Assembly (NCBI GenBank): GCA_028283745.1
Contig: JAPWJZ010000001.1
Location: 1 to 64,000, forward strand
Length of the DNA stretch: 64,000 nucleotides
Direction: 5' to 3'
DNA from: Micavibrio sp.
GTDB taxonomy: Bacteria; Pseudomonadota; Alphaproteobacteria; Micavibrionales; UBA2020
The notes under the pieces: model-generated
The model's database searches: none
What the model was told of the DNA's origin: nothing
Seen by the model: only the letters and a program-made list of their open reading frames with translations
Part shown: piece after piece, positions 26,655-37,606 of the stretch
Position numbering within the stretch: the first letter of the stretch is position 1
Layout: the number at the start of each line of letters is the position of its first letter
Made by a program: the position numbers and the translations under genes

Positions 26655-26657
26655 CAA
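26629..26657 (-). promoter_or_regulatory. sigma-70 promoter embedded in the glmS terminator
   Basis: On the minus strand TTGAAA (26657 to 26652) and a perfect TATAAT (26634 to 26629) are exactly 17 bases apart. Transcription would start near 26622, about 49 bases before the DUF1826-like gene. Most of the promoter is made of the terminator stem and its inner arm. Confidence 0.6.
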
Positions 26658-26688
26658 GATTGGTTTTGCACCCCAAAAGGCGGGCGGG

Positions 26689-28515
26689 TTATTCCACCGT
26701 CACCGACTTTGCAAGGTTGCGGGGCTGGTCAACGTCTGTGCCTTTCAGCACGGCGGCGTGATAGGCCAGCAGCTGCACCGGAATAGTGTAAAGGATGGGG
26801 GCAACGAAAGCATCCACTTCCGGAATTTCGATGCTCCAGGTGGTTTTGTCCTTCAGCTTCTCGATGCCTTTTTTGTCGGAAATAAGCAGCACCTTGCCGC
26901 CGCGGGCGACGACTTCGGCAGCGTTGCTGGCGGTTTTTTCAAACAGCGCGTCATAGGGGGCAACGACGATGACCGGCACGTTTTCGTCAATCAGGGCGAT
27001 AGGGCCGTGCTTCATTTCGCCGGAGGCATAACCTTCCGCGTGGATGTATGAAATTTCCTTCAGTTTCAGCGCGCCTTCCATGGCGATGGGGTAGGCGGTG
27101 CCACGGCCAAGGTAAATCACGTCGCGCGCTTCGGCAATTTCCTTCGCCATCGCCTTGATCTTCTCGTCATGTTCCAGCAGCATGGCAATGCGTGACGGCA
27201 GTTCACGCAAGGCATCCGTCAACTGCTTTTCGCGTTCCGCGCTGATGGAGCCGTTTTTGCGGGCAAGCGCGATGGACAGGCAGGCCAGCGTGGTCAGCTG
27301 TGTCGTGAAGGCCTTGGTGGAAGCAACGCCAATTTCAGGGCCGGCCAGCGTGCGCAGCACATGGTGGCTTTCACGCTCGATCGTGCTTTCAATGGTATTG
27401 AGGATGGAAACGGTTTCCTGCCCCTGGCGCTTGCAATAGCGCAAGGCTTCCAGCGTATCCAGCGTTTCGCCGGACTGGGAAATGAACAGGGCCGCGCCGC
27501 CCTTCGGCAGCGGGGCTTCGCGGTAGCGGAATTCCGACGCGATATCGACTTCCGTCGGAATTCGCGCAATTTGCTCCAGCCAGTATTTCGCCACATAGCC
27601 CGCATAATACGCGGTGCCGCAGGCGGCAATGGTGATTTTGGGCGCGGTCGCCATGCCCATGACGTCTTCGGGCATGGTGATGTGGCCGTTGGCGGGGTTG
27701 ATGTAGGTGTTCAGGGTATCGCCGATCACGGCGGGTTGCTCGTGAATTTCCTTCAGCATGAAGTGGCGGTATTCGCCTTTGCCCATCAACGCGCCGGATT
27801 GCGCGGTGGTGCGAATGTCGCGCTGGACTGTCTTGCCGGTAATGTCGCGGATGGTTGCGCCGGCACGGCTCATTTCCACGCGGTCGCCATCTTCCAGGAA
27901 GCAGATTTTATCGGTCAGCGGGGCGAGGGCGTAGGAATCCGATGCCATGAACATTTCGCCCTTGCCGTAGCCGAGCGCCAGCGGCGTGCCGAAGCGCGCG
28001 CCGATCATAAGGTCTTTTTCGCCGGAAAAAATCATCGCAATCGCGAAGGCGCCGCGCAGGCGCGTCAGCGACTGGTCAACGGCCGCCTGCGGGGTCAGCC
28101 CCTGGCGCAGGTAATAGGTGACGAGGTGGGCGATGACTTCGGTATCCGTATCCGATTCAAAGCGGAACTGGGATTTTTCCAGCTCTTCTTTCAGTTCCTG
28201 GTAATTCTCGATGATGCCGTTGTGGACGACGGCAACGTCGTTGGTGATGTGCGGGTGCGCGTTACGCTCGGTCGCGCCGCCGTGGGTTGCCCAGCGGGTA
28301 TGGCCAATGCCAATGGTGCCGTTCAGCGGCTCTTTCGCCAGCTTGTCGGACAGGTTGACGAGTTTGCCTTCGGCACGGCGGCGTTCCAGCTTGCCGTTCA
28401 CCAGCGTTGCAACGCCCGCGCTGTCATAGCCGCGATATTCAAGGCGCTTCAGGCCTTCGACCAGCAGGGGAGCCGCTTCTTTTTCTTTCGACAGAATGCC
28501 AACGATACCGCACAT
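26689..28515 (-). CDS. glmS: glutamine--fructose-6-phosphate aminotransferase (isomerizing)
   Basis: GlmS makes glucosamine-6-phosphate from fructose-6-phosphate and glutamine, the first step to UDP-GlcNAc. The start MCGIVGILS exposes Cys2, the nucleophile of the N-terminal glutaminase domain (about 1-220). Two SIS sugar-isomerase domains follow (SQSGETLDTLEALRYCK; GRGTAYPIAMEGALKLKEISY). The end is LAKSVTVE, and the 608-residue length is normal. It follows glmU on the same strand after 44 bases. No glmS ribozyme is apparent upstream. Confidence 0.97.
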   Translation of the reverse strand: MCGIVGILSKEKEAAPLLVEGLKRLEYRGYDSAGVATLVNGKLERRRAEGKLVNLSDKLAKEPLNGTIGIGHTRWATHGGATERNAHPHITNDVAVVHNGIIENYQELKEELEKSQFRFESDTDTEVIAHLVTYYLRQGLTPQAAVDQSLTRLRGAFAIAMIFSGEKDLMIGARFGTPLALGYGKGEMFMASDSYALAPLTDKICFLEDGDRVEMSRAGATIRDITGKTVQRDIRTTAQSGALMGKGEYRHFMLKEIHEQPAVIGDTLNTYINPANGHITMPEDVMGMATAPKITIAACGTAYYAGYVAKYWLEQIARIPTEVDIASEFRYREAPLPKGGAALFISQSGETLDTLEALRYCKRQGQETVSILNTIESTIERESHHVLRTLAGPEIGVASTKAFTTQLTTLACLSIALARKNGSISAEREKQLTDALRELPSRIAMLLEHDEKIKAMAKEIAEARDVIYLGRGTAYPIAMEGALKLKEISYIHAEGYASGEMKHGPIALIDENVPVIVVAPYDALFEKTASNAAEVVARGGKVLLISDKKGIEKLKDKTTWSIEIPEVDAFVAPILYTIPVQLLAYHAAVLKGTDVDQPRNLAKSVTVE

Positions 28516-28559
28516 AGTTTCAAGTTCCTTTCGATGATGAAGATGTAAAATCTAGAAAG

Positions 28560-29933
28560 TTATTTCTTTTTCTTCGCCGCTTTTTCAGCTGCCTTTTGTT
28601 CGCGGAAACCTGCCGCCCAGCCGTTTTTCTGCACCTGCTCGGACCTTGTCAGGGCAAGCGCATGGGCGGGAACGTCTTTCGCAATCGCGCTGCCCGCGCC
28701 CACAATCGCGCCGTCGCCAATCGTGACGGGGGCGATAAGCGCGGAGTTGGAGCCGATGAAGGCATCCTTGCCGATAATGGTTTTGCTTTTAAAGAAGCCG
28801 TCGTAGTTGCAGGTAATGGTGCCAGCGCCAATATTGGCGTTTTCGCCGACTTCCGCATCACCAAGGTAGGTCAGGTGGCTGGCTTTCGCGCCCGCGCCAA
28901 GGCTGACATTTTTGGTTTCAACGAAGTTGCCGACTTTCGCGTCCGGCCCGATGTGGGTGCCGGGGCGCAGGCGCGCGAAGGGGCCAATGGTCGCGCCCGG
29001 CGCCACGGCAGCGCCTTCAATGTGGCAGAAGGGTAAAATATCGACATCGCGCGAAATAACAACGCCGGGGCCGAAGACCACGTTGGGGCCAACCGTCACG
29101 TCTTCGCCAATCAACGTATCCATGCAGAAGAAAGTGCTGGCGGGGTCGGTCAGGGTCACGCCGTTCAGCATGTGCTTTTCGCGTAAAGCCTGTTGCACGC
29201 GGGCTTCCAGCTGCGCCAGTTCCACGCGAGTATTCACGCCTTCCATTTCATGGCACGGCACTTCCACCACTTGCGTCGTGCGGTTATCGCGGCGCGCAAT
29301 GGGGGGCAGGTCGGTCAGGTAATATTCTTTTTGTGCGTTGTCATTGCCGACTTGCGACAGCCATTCGAAAAGCTTGGTGCCGTCCGCGCAGACAATGCCG
29401 CCATTGCAGAGGGTGATTTTTTTCTCCGCATCGGTCGCGTCCTTGAACTCGACAATCTTCTTCAGCGTGCCGTCATCATCCATCACCATGCGGCCATAGC
29501 GACCGGGGTCGGCGGGGATCATGCCCGAATAGGTAAGGCCCACGGCGGGGAACTGGCGGCGAATATCCACCATGCGCTGCATCGTGGCGGCGGTGACCAG
29601 CGGTGTGTCGCCGTACACAATCAAAATATCGCCATCAAAGCCCGCCAACGCGTCTTTCGCAGCAAGCGCCGCCCCGCCCGTGCCATTGGCAACAGACTGG
29701 ATGGCGGTGATGTGGGGTTTTACGGCTTCCGCCATTTCCGGCATATCAGGCCCGGTGACGACGATGATTTTATCGGGGTTCAGGGATTCCGCGGCGGCAA
29801 GCACGTGCCCCACCAGCGGCAGGCCTGCAAGGCGGTGCAGCGGTTTTGGCAGCGCGGATACCATGCGGCTGCCCTTGCCGGCGGCCAAAACGATGAAAGC
29901 GAGTTTTTTTGAATTCGATGCTGTCGTGGTCAT
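28560..29933 (-). CDS. glmU: bifunctional UDP-GlcNAc pyrophosphorylase / GlcN-1-P N-acetyltransferase
   Basis: GlmU acetylates glucosamine-1-phosphate and couples it to UTP. The N-terminal uridylyltransferase has LAAGKGSRMVSALPKPLH and NGTGGAAL. The C-terminal left-handed beta helix (about residues 255-440) has hexapeptide repeats, the RLRPGTHIGPDAKVGNFVE segment and SHLTYLGDAEVGENANIGAG. The length of 457 is standard. The Lys-rich tail EKAAKKKK is common. It is followed by glmS, so consecutive pathway steps are encoded together. Confidence 0.97.
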   Translation of the reverse strand: MTTTASNSKKLAFIVLAAGKGSRMVSALPKPLHRLAGLPLVGHVLAAAESLNPDKIIVVTGPDMPEMAEAVKPHITAIQSVANGTGGAALAAKDALAGFDGDILIVYGDTPLVTAATMQRMVDIRRQFPAVGLTYSGMIPADPGRYGRMVMDDDGTLKKIVEFKDATDAEKKITLCNGGIVCADGTKLFEWLSQVGNDNAQKEYYLTDLPPIARRDNRTTQVVEVPCHEMEGVNTRVELAQLEARVQQALREKHMLNGVTLTDPASTFFCMDTLIGEDVTVGPNVVFGPGVVISRDVDILPFCHIEGAAVAPGATIGPFARLRPGTHIGPDAKVGNFVETKNVSLGAGAKASHLTYLGDAEVGENANIGAGTITCNYDGFFKSKTIIGKDAFIGSNSALIAPVTIGDGAIVGAGSAIAKDVPAHALALTRSEQVQKNGWAAGFREQKAAEKAAKKKK

Positions 29934-30052
29934 TTTCTTTTACGAGTTCCCCCGTCCCTAAAAAAGCAGGCGCGCGCTTGTCATTCAAGTCACAGATTGT
30001 TGCAGGAGGTTACAGGACGAACGTCGCGTTTAAAACCCCAAAAAGCAGCCTG

Positions 30053-30093
30053 AAAAAACTGTCCCCGCCGCAGCGTTTGCCGGGCGGGGACAG
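30053..30093 (-). terminator. Rho-independent terminator of the DUF3108 gene
   Basis: CTGTCCCCGCC (30059-30069) and GGCGGGGACAG (30083-30093) form a perfect 11-base-pair stem. On the minus strand it is followed directly by six T residues (30058-30053). It lies 20 bases after the stop of the DUF3108 gene. Confidence 0.9.
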
Positions 30094-30113
30094 GGTTAAT
30101 CGGTTTATGCAGG

Positions 30114-31040
30114 TTAAAGCTTTTGCGCGCCCGTCAGGTGTGCAACCACAGCACCGTATTCGGATGCGATTTCGACGCGCACCGGCACAATCGGGCCTTT
30201 GTCTTCAAGGCGTGCCAGCCAGATGGTCGGCAGCTTGTGGCGGGCTTCGGTGTGGTTTTGCACAGCCATCCAGCCGCGTTTCTGGTCTTTGTCGTTAAAG
30301 CCGGCAACGGGGTCAACCTTCAGCGTGCAGCGCAGGGCTTCACCTTTGAAGGCGGAGTATTTGCTTTTTTCCAGCATTTCCTTGCCGTCGTCTTTCAGCG
30401 TGATGTTGTAGCGGCGCTTGCCGTCAAACACGGGGAAGGAGCCTTCGCATTTCTGCGTGTTCTTGGTGTTCTGCATCATCAGCAGCGTGCCGGTCAGCAT
30501 ATCAACGGCGTCCTGCGACAGTTCTTTCTTGAAGTCGCGCTGTACGGTGGTTTTGTTGTCTGCCTGTGTGGTGGATTTCACCAGCGCGCCCTTGGGGTCA
30601 TAGGCCATTTCGGTGGTCTTGACGCTTTTTTTCCAGGTGGAACGCGAAGTGGACAGGCTGGGGATCAGCACGCCTTTTTCGCTGTGGCCGGAGGTGCTGT
30701 ACGAAGCTTCCCACGGGAACAGGCTGCCGATGAAGCCTTCGGTCTTTGCATCAAGGCCAATGTCATAGGCTTTTTTCGTCAGGTCCATTTCAAGGTTGGC
30801 GCTTAGCGCCTGAAAGCCGCCGGCATACACATCGTACTTCAGGCCCATCTTCTTGGGTTCCTGAATGTCGTAGCGAAGCGAGGCGTTCTCGTAATACGGT
30901 TTGTAACCGGCTTCCGCGGCGGCTGATTTGTGCGCGCTTTCAGCTGCCGTGGCGGCGCTGGCGGAAAAGCCGATAAATGCGGCAATACCGATGGAAACAA
31001 CAGTTTTAAGCGTTTTATTTTTAAGCGTTCTGGTTTTCAT
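30114..31040 (-). CDS. DUF3108 family periplasmic protein
   Basis: The 308-residue precursor has a signal peptide (IGIAAFIGFSASAATA) and a mature beta-rich domain with ASLRYDIQEPKKMGLKYDVYAGG, GFIGSLFPWEASYSTSGHSE and ALRCTLKVDPVAGF, the usual arrangement of DUF3108. The function is unknown; the fold resembles lipid- or carotenoid-binding beta barrels. The gene stands alone with its own terminator, and its 256-base upstream gap has only a weak -10-like TATAAA near 31080. Confidence 0.85.
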   Translation of the reverse strand: MKTRTLKNKTLKTVVSIGIAAFIGFSASAATAAESAHKSAAAEAGYKPYYENASLRYDIQEPKKMGLKYDVYAGGFQALSANLEMDLTKKAYDIGLDAKTEGFIGSLFPWEASYSTSGHSEKGVLIPSLSTSRSTWKKSVKTTEMAYDPKGALVKSTTQADNKTTVQRDFKKELSQDAVDMLTGTLLMMQNTKNTQKCEGSFPVFDGKRRYNITLKDDGKEMLEKSKYSAFKGEALRCTLKVDPVAGFNDKDQKRGWMAVQNHTEARHKLPTIWLARLEDKGPIVPVRVEIASEYGAVVAHLTGAQKL

Positions 31041-31296
31041 GGCTTTGTACCTGTAACGGGTGTGAAGTCCATCTATTCTTTATACGCTGTGCGGTCCTGT
31101 TATCATGCGCTGGCAAAAGCGCGGGGTGGTGGTTCGGGTATCGCGCGTTATGCTTTAATGAATAAATTCAGTGGATTAAAAGTGCTGCGCGGGCGCTTTT
31201 CGCCGCGTTTATGATAAAGAATATGCATGAAAGCGCCCGAAATTGCCAGTGTTGCGGGCATCACACTTTGTTGCACTGAGTTACAGTGAAAAAGCG
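31041..31296. other. intergenic region, DUF3108 gene / ankyrin gene
   Basis: This 256-base stretch lies upstream of the DUF3108 gene and downstream of the ankyrin gene, both on the minus strand. A weak stem AAAAGTGC (31178-31185) with GCGCTTTT (31193-31200), one G-T pair, is the only structure seen. An 18-codon reading frame at 31158 has no ribosome-binding site and is not called. Confidence 0.5.
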
Positions 31297-32376
31297 TTAA
31301 ATTACAGGGGTTTTTCTAAAGCGCACGGGGGCTTTAAGAACATGGATGGTCTTGTTTACCGCCATGGTCTTCAGCGCCGCTTCCATACGCGCTTTTTCAC
31401 GGGTGGCGAGTGACGCTTCAACGAAAATACTGAAGTCCGGGAAGCCGCCGTCACGGGCCAGTTGCACAAGGCCGACGCCGTCGTTTTTGCCGGGTTTGCC
31501 GGCGGGGTCATGGCTTTGTTCTTCGCCGCCGGCGTTCAGCAGCAGTTCAAACGCTTCTTTAAGGCCGTTGCGCACGGCGAAACGGATGGGGCTGTCCATC
31601 CAGTCATAGGGCGCAAGGCTGGGGTCTGCTTGATGCGCCAGCAAAAGGCTGATGAGCGGAATGTCATTGCGCTTCACGGCTTTCAGCAGCGGCGTATCGC
31701 TGCCGCCCGCCCAGGGGGCATAACAATCAGGCGCCAGGCCATCTGCCAGCAATTTTTCAACGGCTGCGTTGTCCTTGTTTTCGATCGCCTCGGCCAGCGC
31801 AATTTTATCCGCAATGCCGGGGATAAGCGGGGCAAGATAACGCTTCCTGGAGAAAATATCCTGCGCCTTGTAAATGCTCATTTCCGCGCCGGCATCCAGC
31901 AGTAATTGCCCGCAGGCAAGGGCGCGGCGTGTTTCAGCGGCATCGGTGCTGGCAGGGAGGTCGAGCAGTTTCGTCAGCGCATTGGTATAAAAAGCGCTGG
32001 TGCCGAGCGGGTATTCCTTGCAATGCGCCGTTAGCGCCTGCATGGCGCGCTGGTTGAGCGTTGCCGCCGCCGCTTCAAGCGCCGTGCCATGCGCGCCGCC
32101 TGCGCCGTAAATTTGTGCGCCGTTTTCAAGCGCGAAGGCGACGGCATTGCCAAAACCCTTCTGGCAGAAAAAGCCAAGTGCGGTCATGCCATCGGCATTT
32201 TTTGTATCCATGCGCGCGCCGCGGCGCAGCAGCGCGGTCATTTTGGCAATCAGGTTTTCTTCGTCTGCGGGCGTTGCCGCCGCCACCGCTTTTGTCAGCG
32301 CTGCATCCAGCAGGCGCGTTGCTTGTGGCAAGACGGCGCGGGTAAAACGGGAGATGAGCGACGGTTTGATTTTCAA
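31297..32376 (-). CDS. ankyrin-repeat protein
   Basis: The 359-residue product has several ankyrin-like units: residues about 50-90 (ALLRRGARMDTKNADGMTALGFFCQKG), 200-245 (NKDNAAVEKLLADGLAPDC), 230-270 (TPLLKAVKRNDIPLISLLLAHQADPSL) and a fourth after it (FELLLNAGG). The repeats are irregular, and the middle part (about 110-190) is degenerate. There is no signal peptide. Such proteins bind other proteins, and in host-associated alphaproteobacteria some are effectors, but nothing here shows secretion. It lies 52 bases downstream of purA on the same strand. Confidence 0.78.
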   Translation of the reverse strand: MKIKPSLISRFTRAVLPQATRLLDAALTKAVAAATPADEENLIAKMTALLRRGARMDTKNADGMTALGFFCQKGFGNAVAFALENGAQIYGAGGAHGTALEAAAATLNQRAMQALTAHCKEYPLGTSAFYTNALTKLLDLPASTDAAETRRALACGQLLLDAGAEMSIYKAQDIFSRKRYLAPLIPGIADKIALAEAIENKDNAAVEKLLADGLAPDCYAPWAGGSDTPLLKAVKRNDIPLISLLLAHQADPSLAPYDWMDSPIRFAVRNGLKEAFELLLNAGGEEQSHDPAGKPGKNDGVGLVQLARDGGFPDFSIFVEASLATREKARMEAALKTMAVNKTIHVLKAPVRFRKTPVI

Positions 32377-32428
32377 AGGAAGTGATAGCCTCTCGCGGAT
32401 GGTTCCAGCAGGAGCGGGAAGCTATCAT

Positions 32429-33868
<1,440 letters not shown>

Positions 33869-33964
33869 TCACAGGCCAGAATTGATAAGTTGGTCGGAAT
33901 AAGAACCTTCCAGAAAGGGTCTGTCAGCTGGCTGCATTTTATCGCGGCCGTCAGAGGCAAAATT

Positions 33965-35212
33965 ATGGGTTTACTCGTTTTGAAATTCGGCGGCACTTCG
34001 GTCGCCACCGTTCCGGCCATTGAAAACGTCGCGTCCAAGGTTGCGCAGGAAATTGCCGCAGGCCACAAGGTCGCCGTCGTCGTTTCCGCCATGGCGGGCG
34101 TCACCAACCAGCTGGTCAGCTATTGCTCCGCGATCAGCCAGATTTTTGACGCCAAGGAATACGACGCGATTGTCGCTTCCGGCGAACAAGTCACCTCGGG
34201 CCTGCTGGCCCTCGCACTGCAAAAGCGCGGCATTCCCGCCCGCTCGTGGCTCGGCTGGCAGGTGCCTATCGTGACCAGCGACGTGCATGGCAAGGCGCGC
34301 ATCAAGGCCGTTGAAACCGATACGCTGCGCGCCAGCCTTGAGCGCGGCGAAGTTGCCGTTATCGCGGGCTTCCAGGGTCTTGCGCCCGGCGGCCGCATCA
34401 CCACCCTTGGCCGCGGCGGCTCCGATACGTCGGCCGTTGCCGTCGCCGCTGCATTGAAGGCAGACCGCTGCGACATTTACACGGACGTTGACGGTGTTTA
34501 CACCTCCGACCCGCGCATTGTCAGCCGCGCCAAGAAAATTCCCAAGATTTCCTATGAAGAGATGCTGGAAATGGCATCCGTCGGCGCGAAGGTGCTGCAA
34601 ACCCGCTCGGTCGAGCTGGCGATGAAGGAAAAAGTGCCTGTGCAGGTGCTTTCAAGTTTTGAAAGCGCCTCCGGCAGCGAGATACCCGGAACAATGGTAA
34701 TGGATGAGGACAGGATCGTGGAACAGGAAGTCGTAAGTGGTGTAACCCATAGCCGTGACGAGGCGAAAGTATCGCTGCGCAGCCTGCCGGATGTGCCGGG
34801 CGTGGCCGCGAAAATCTTTGGTCCGCTGGCCGAAGCCGCGATTAACGTCGACATGATCGTGCAGAACGTTTCACCCGACAAGGCGCGCACGGACCTGACC
34901 TTCACCGTTTCCCGCGCCGATCTTCCGAAAACGCTGGAAGTGCTGAAAGCCGTACAGCAGACCGACCTTGCGGGCACGACGATTGATTCCTCCGCCGACG
35001 TTTCCAAAATCTCCATCATCGGCATAGGCATGCGCTCCTACGTGGGCGTTGCCTCCAAGATGTTCCAGGTGCTGGCGGAAAAAGGCATCAACATTCAGGT
35101 CATCACCACGTCTGAAATTAAAGTCTCCGTGCTGATCGGGGAAGAATATACCGAGCTTGCCGTGCGGTCGCTGCATACCGCCTACGGTCTCGACCAGGCG
35201 CAGGCCTCCTAA
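33965..35212 (+). CDS. lysC: aspartate kinase
   Basis: The enzyme phosphorylates aspartate, opening the lysine, methionine, threonine and diaminopimelate pathways. The ATG at 33965, with GAGG eight bases upstream, gives MGLLVLKFGGTSVA. The kinase domain has GFQGLAPGGRITTLGRGGSDTS-like sequence and TDVDGVYTSDPRIV. Two ACT domains at the C terminus (VPGVAAKIFGPLAEAAINVD; GVASKMFQVLAEKGINIQV) bind the feedback effector. The length of 415 is normal. It is followed by ptsP, a frequent alphaproteobacterial pair. Confidence 0.96.
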   Translation: MGLLVLKFGGTSVATVPAIENVASKVAQEIAAGHKVAVVVSAMAGVTNQLVSYCSAISQIFDAKEYDAIVASGEQVTSGLLALALQKRGIPARSWLGWQVPIVTSDVHGKARIKAVETDTLRASLERGEVAVIAGFQGLAPGGRITTLGRGGSDTSAVAVAAALKADRCDIYTDVDGVYTSDPRIVSRAKKIPKISYEEMLEMASVGAKVLQTRSVELAMKEKVPVQVLSSFESASGSEIPGTMVMDEDRIVEQEVVSGVTHSRDEAKVSLRSLPDVPGVAAKIFGPLAEAAINVDMIVQNVSPDKARTDLTFTVSRADLPKTLEVLKAVQQTDLAGTTIDSSADVSKISIIGIGMRSYVGVASKMFQVLAEKGINIQVITTSEIKVSVLIGEEYTELAVRSLHTAYGLDQAQAS

Positions 35213-35234
35213 GGGCCGCTGCCGGAAAGGGCGC

Positions 35235-37583
35235 ATGAAACCGGAAGCCAAAAACTGGCCCGACATGAAGGCACCCAGTGCCGAAGCGCAGGACCGCAAG
35301 GCGTCCGAATTCATCGACGCCCAGATGAGCCTTGCCGCGCCCAAAAAACTCATGACCGCCCTTCGCGACCTTATGCACGCCGACCAGCCGTCGGCCACCA
35401 AGCTGGATGAACTGGTGCGCCTTGTCGCCCGCGAACTGCGTGCGGATGAATGCGCCTGCTACGTGCAACGCGCTGGCGAAGTGCTGGATTTGTTTTCCTC
35501 CAGCGTGCGCGTGCCGGAAGACTGCAGCCACATGCTGCGCGTGGGCGAGGGGGCCGTGGGGGATGTTGCCGCCACCGCCGCGCCGCTGATTATCGCCGAC
35601 CTTGCCGTAGATGCCGAGAATGCCGAGTGCGGTTATAAATCATTCTGCGGCGTGCCTATTTTGCGCGGCGGCCATGTGCGCGGCGTGCTGCTTGTGCGCC
35701 ACAAAACCGCCCGCACCTTCGGCGAAGAAGCGGTTGATATTCTGCAGACCGTCGCCATGGTGGTGGCGGAAATCATTATTTCCGGCGGCTTGCTCTCGCG
35801 CCTTGAAATCAACTCCGGCTTTTCGTCCGGCGGCAAGCCGACTCATGTTGAAGGCGTCAGCCTCGGGCGCGGCCTAGCCATCGGCACGGCGTATTTGTAT
35901 GAACCCGGCATCGCCATGCGCGATATTGTGGCGGATGATACCAGGGCGCAAAAGCAGCGTCTGAAAGACGGCCTTGCCAGCATGCATGATGCGATTGACC
36001 GCATGCTGAACCGCAACGCCGCGCTGAACGGCGCGCAAGGCACCGAAAGCCGCGATATTCTGGAGGCATACCAGATGTTCGCGCGCGACCGCGGCTGGCT
36101 TTCCCGCATTGAAACAACGATTGACAAAGGCCTTTCCGCCGAAGCCGCCGTGCAGCGCGTGCAGAATGAAACCCGCGCCCGCATGATGCAGGTAAGCGAC
36201 GCGTACATTCGCGACCGCCTGCAGGATCTTGAAGACCTCAGCAACCGCCTGCTGTCGCACCTGATGAAGCACAGCCGCACGACCGCGCCGGAAACGCTGC
36301 CGGATGATATTATTCTGGTGGCGCGGTCACTGGGCCCTGCGGCGCTGCTGGATTTTGACCACAAGAAGCTGAAGGGCGTGATCCTTGAAAAAGGCAGCCA
36401 TTCAAACCACGTCGCCATTGTGGCGCGGGCCCTGGGCATTCCCATTGTCGGCCAGTGCGGGGATATTCACAACTTCATCATGAACGGCGACCGCGTGATT
36501 GCGGATGGCGACCATGGCATGGTCTACATCAACCCCGCCGAGCATGTGGTGGACCTTTACACCCGCAGCCTTGCCGCGCGCGCCGAGCGCAGCAGCCTGT
36601 ACCGCCACCGCGCGCAGCAGCAATCCGTCACGCTCGACGGCATCAAGGTCAGCGTCATGATGAACGCGGGCCTGATGACGGAAGTGGATAGTGTTGCGGC
36701 CCTTGGCGCAGACGGCATTGGCCTTTACCGAACCGAACTGTCGTTCATGGGCTGGCAGAAATACCCGCTGGTGGTAACCCAAGCCGAGTTCTACGGACAA
36801 ATTCTGGATAAAATGGGCGACAAGCCCGTTGTTTTCCGCACGCTGGATATTGGCGGGGATAAGCCCTTGCCGTACTTCAAGGCGCCCGAGGAAGATAACC
36901 CCGCCCTCGGCTGGCGCGCCGTGCGCATCGGCATGGACCGTCCGGCCGTGCTGCGCACGCAGTTCCGCGCCTTTATTCGCGGCGCGCGCGGCCGCAACAT
37001 TAAAATTATGCTGCCGTTCGTGACGGAAGTGGCGGAATTTGACCGCGCCCGCCAGTTCCTGCAAATGGAAATTTTCAGGGCGCAGCAGAACGGCATTCAG
37101 GTGCCGGAAAAAATCGAGCTGGGGTTAATGCTGGAAGTGCCCGCGCTGCTCTGGCAGCTGGATACGATTTTGCCATCGGTTGATTTCATCTCCGTCGGCA
37201 CCAATGACCTGATGCAGTATTTGTACGCCGCCGACCGCAATAATTTCGCCATTAAAAACCGCTACGATGCGCTGTCGCCCGCCATGCTGCGCGTGCTGAA
37301 GGATATTGCCGAAAAATGCAACGCCGCCAACGTGCCCGTCAGCGTCTGCGGTGAAATGGCAGGCAACCCGCTGGAAGCCATGGTGCTGATTGCGCTTGGC
37401 TACCGCACGCTTTCAGCCTCCGCCCAGTCGCTGGAGGCTGTAAAAACCATGGTGCCGACGCTTGATACACGGCAGCTCGTCCCCTATCTTGTCCACCTCA
37501 TGTCTTCGCGTGAACATAGCGTCCGGCAACGCCTTGAATCCTTCGCGCAAGACCATCAGGTTAACCTGGCGCAAGCCGAATAA
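35235..37583 (+). CDS. ptsP: phosphoenolpyruvate--protein phosphotransferase PtsP (enzyme I Ntr)
   Basis: PtsP takes phosphate from phosphoenolpyruvate and passes it to NPr in the nitrogen-related PTS. The ATG at 35235 follows a GGAAAGG site. Residues about 40-175 form a GAF sensor domain, then come the PEP-utiliser N-terminal domain, the swivelling phosphohistidine domain (H392 in GSHSNHVAIVARALGIP) and the PEP-binding barrel (RTLDIGGDKPLPYF; EVPALLWQLDTILPSVDF; SVCGEMAGNP). At 782 residues it is slightly longer than usual. No NPr or EIIA-Ntr gene lies in the window. Confidence 0.96.
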   Translation: MKPEAKNWPDMKAPSAEAQDRKASEFIDAQMSLAAPKKLMTALRDLMHADQPSATKLDELVRLVARELRADECACYVQRAGEVLDLFSSSVRVPEDCSHMLRVGEGAVGDVAATAAPLIIADLAVDAENAECGYKSFCGVPILRGGHVRGVLLVRHKTARTFGEEAVDILQTVAMVVAEIIISGGLLSRLEINSGFSSGGKPTHVEGVSLGRGLAIGTAYLYEPGIAMRDIVADDTRAQKQRLKDGLASMHDAIDRMLNRNAALNGAQGTESRDILEAYQMFARDRGWLSRIETTIDKGLSAEAAVQRVQNETRARMMQVSDAYIRDRLQDLEDLSNRLLSHLMKHSRTTAPETLPDDIILVARSLGPAALLDFDHKKLKGVILEKGSHSNHVAIVARALGIPIVGQCGDIHNFIMNGDRVIADGDHGMVYINPAEHVVDLYTRSLAARAERSSLYRHRAQQQSVTLDGIKVSVMMNAGLMTEVDSVAALGADGIGLYRTELSFMGWQKYPLVVTQAEFYGQILDKMGDKPVVFRTLDIGGDKPLPYFKAPEEDNPALGWRAVRIGMDRPAVLRTQFRAFIRGARGRNIKIMLPFVTEVAEFDRARQFLQMEIFRAQQNGIQVPEKIELGLMLEVPALLWQLDTILPSVDFISVGTNDLMQYLYAADRNNFAIKNRYDALSPAMLRVLKDIAEKCNAANVPVSVCGEMAGNPLEAMVLIALGYRTLSASAQSLEAVKTMVPTLDTRQLVPYLVHLMSSREHSVRQRLESFAQDHQVNLAQAE

Positions 37584-37606
37584 AGCCCGAATTAAAAGGC
37601 AGGCAC

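Noticed and set aside
27361..28548. 395-codon open frame on the plus strand across glmS
   Set aside because: It is antisense to glmS, and its composition is a by-product of glmS codon use.
28516..28559. glmS ribozyme or riboswitch upstream of glmS
   Set aside because: The gap to glmU is only 44 bases, too short for the ribozyme, which is known from Gram-positive bacteria.
31158..31214. 18-codon plus-strand frame (MNKFSGLKVLRG...)
   Set aside because: It has no ribosome-binding site, promoter or similarity, and is too short to support.
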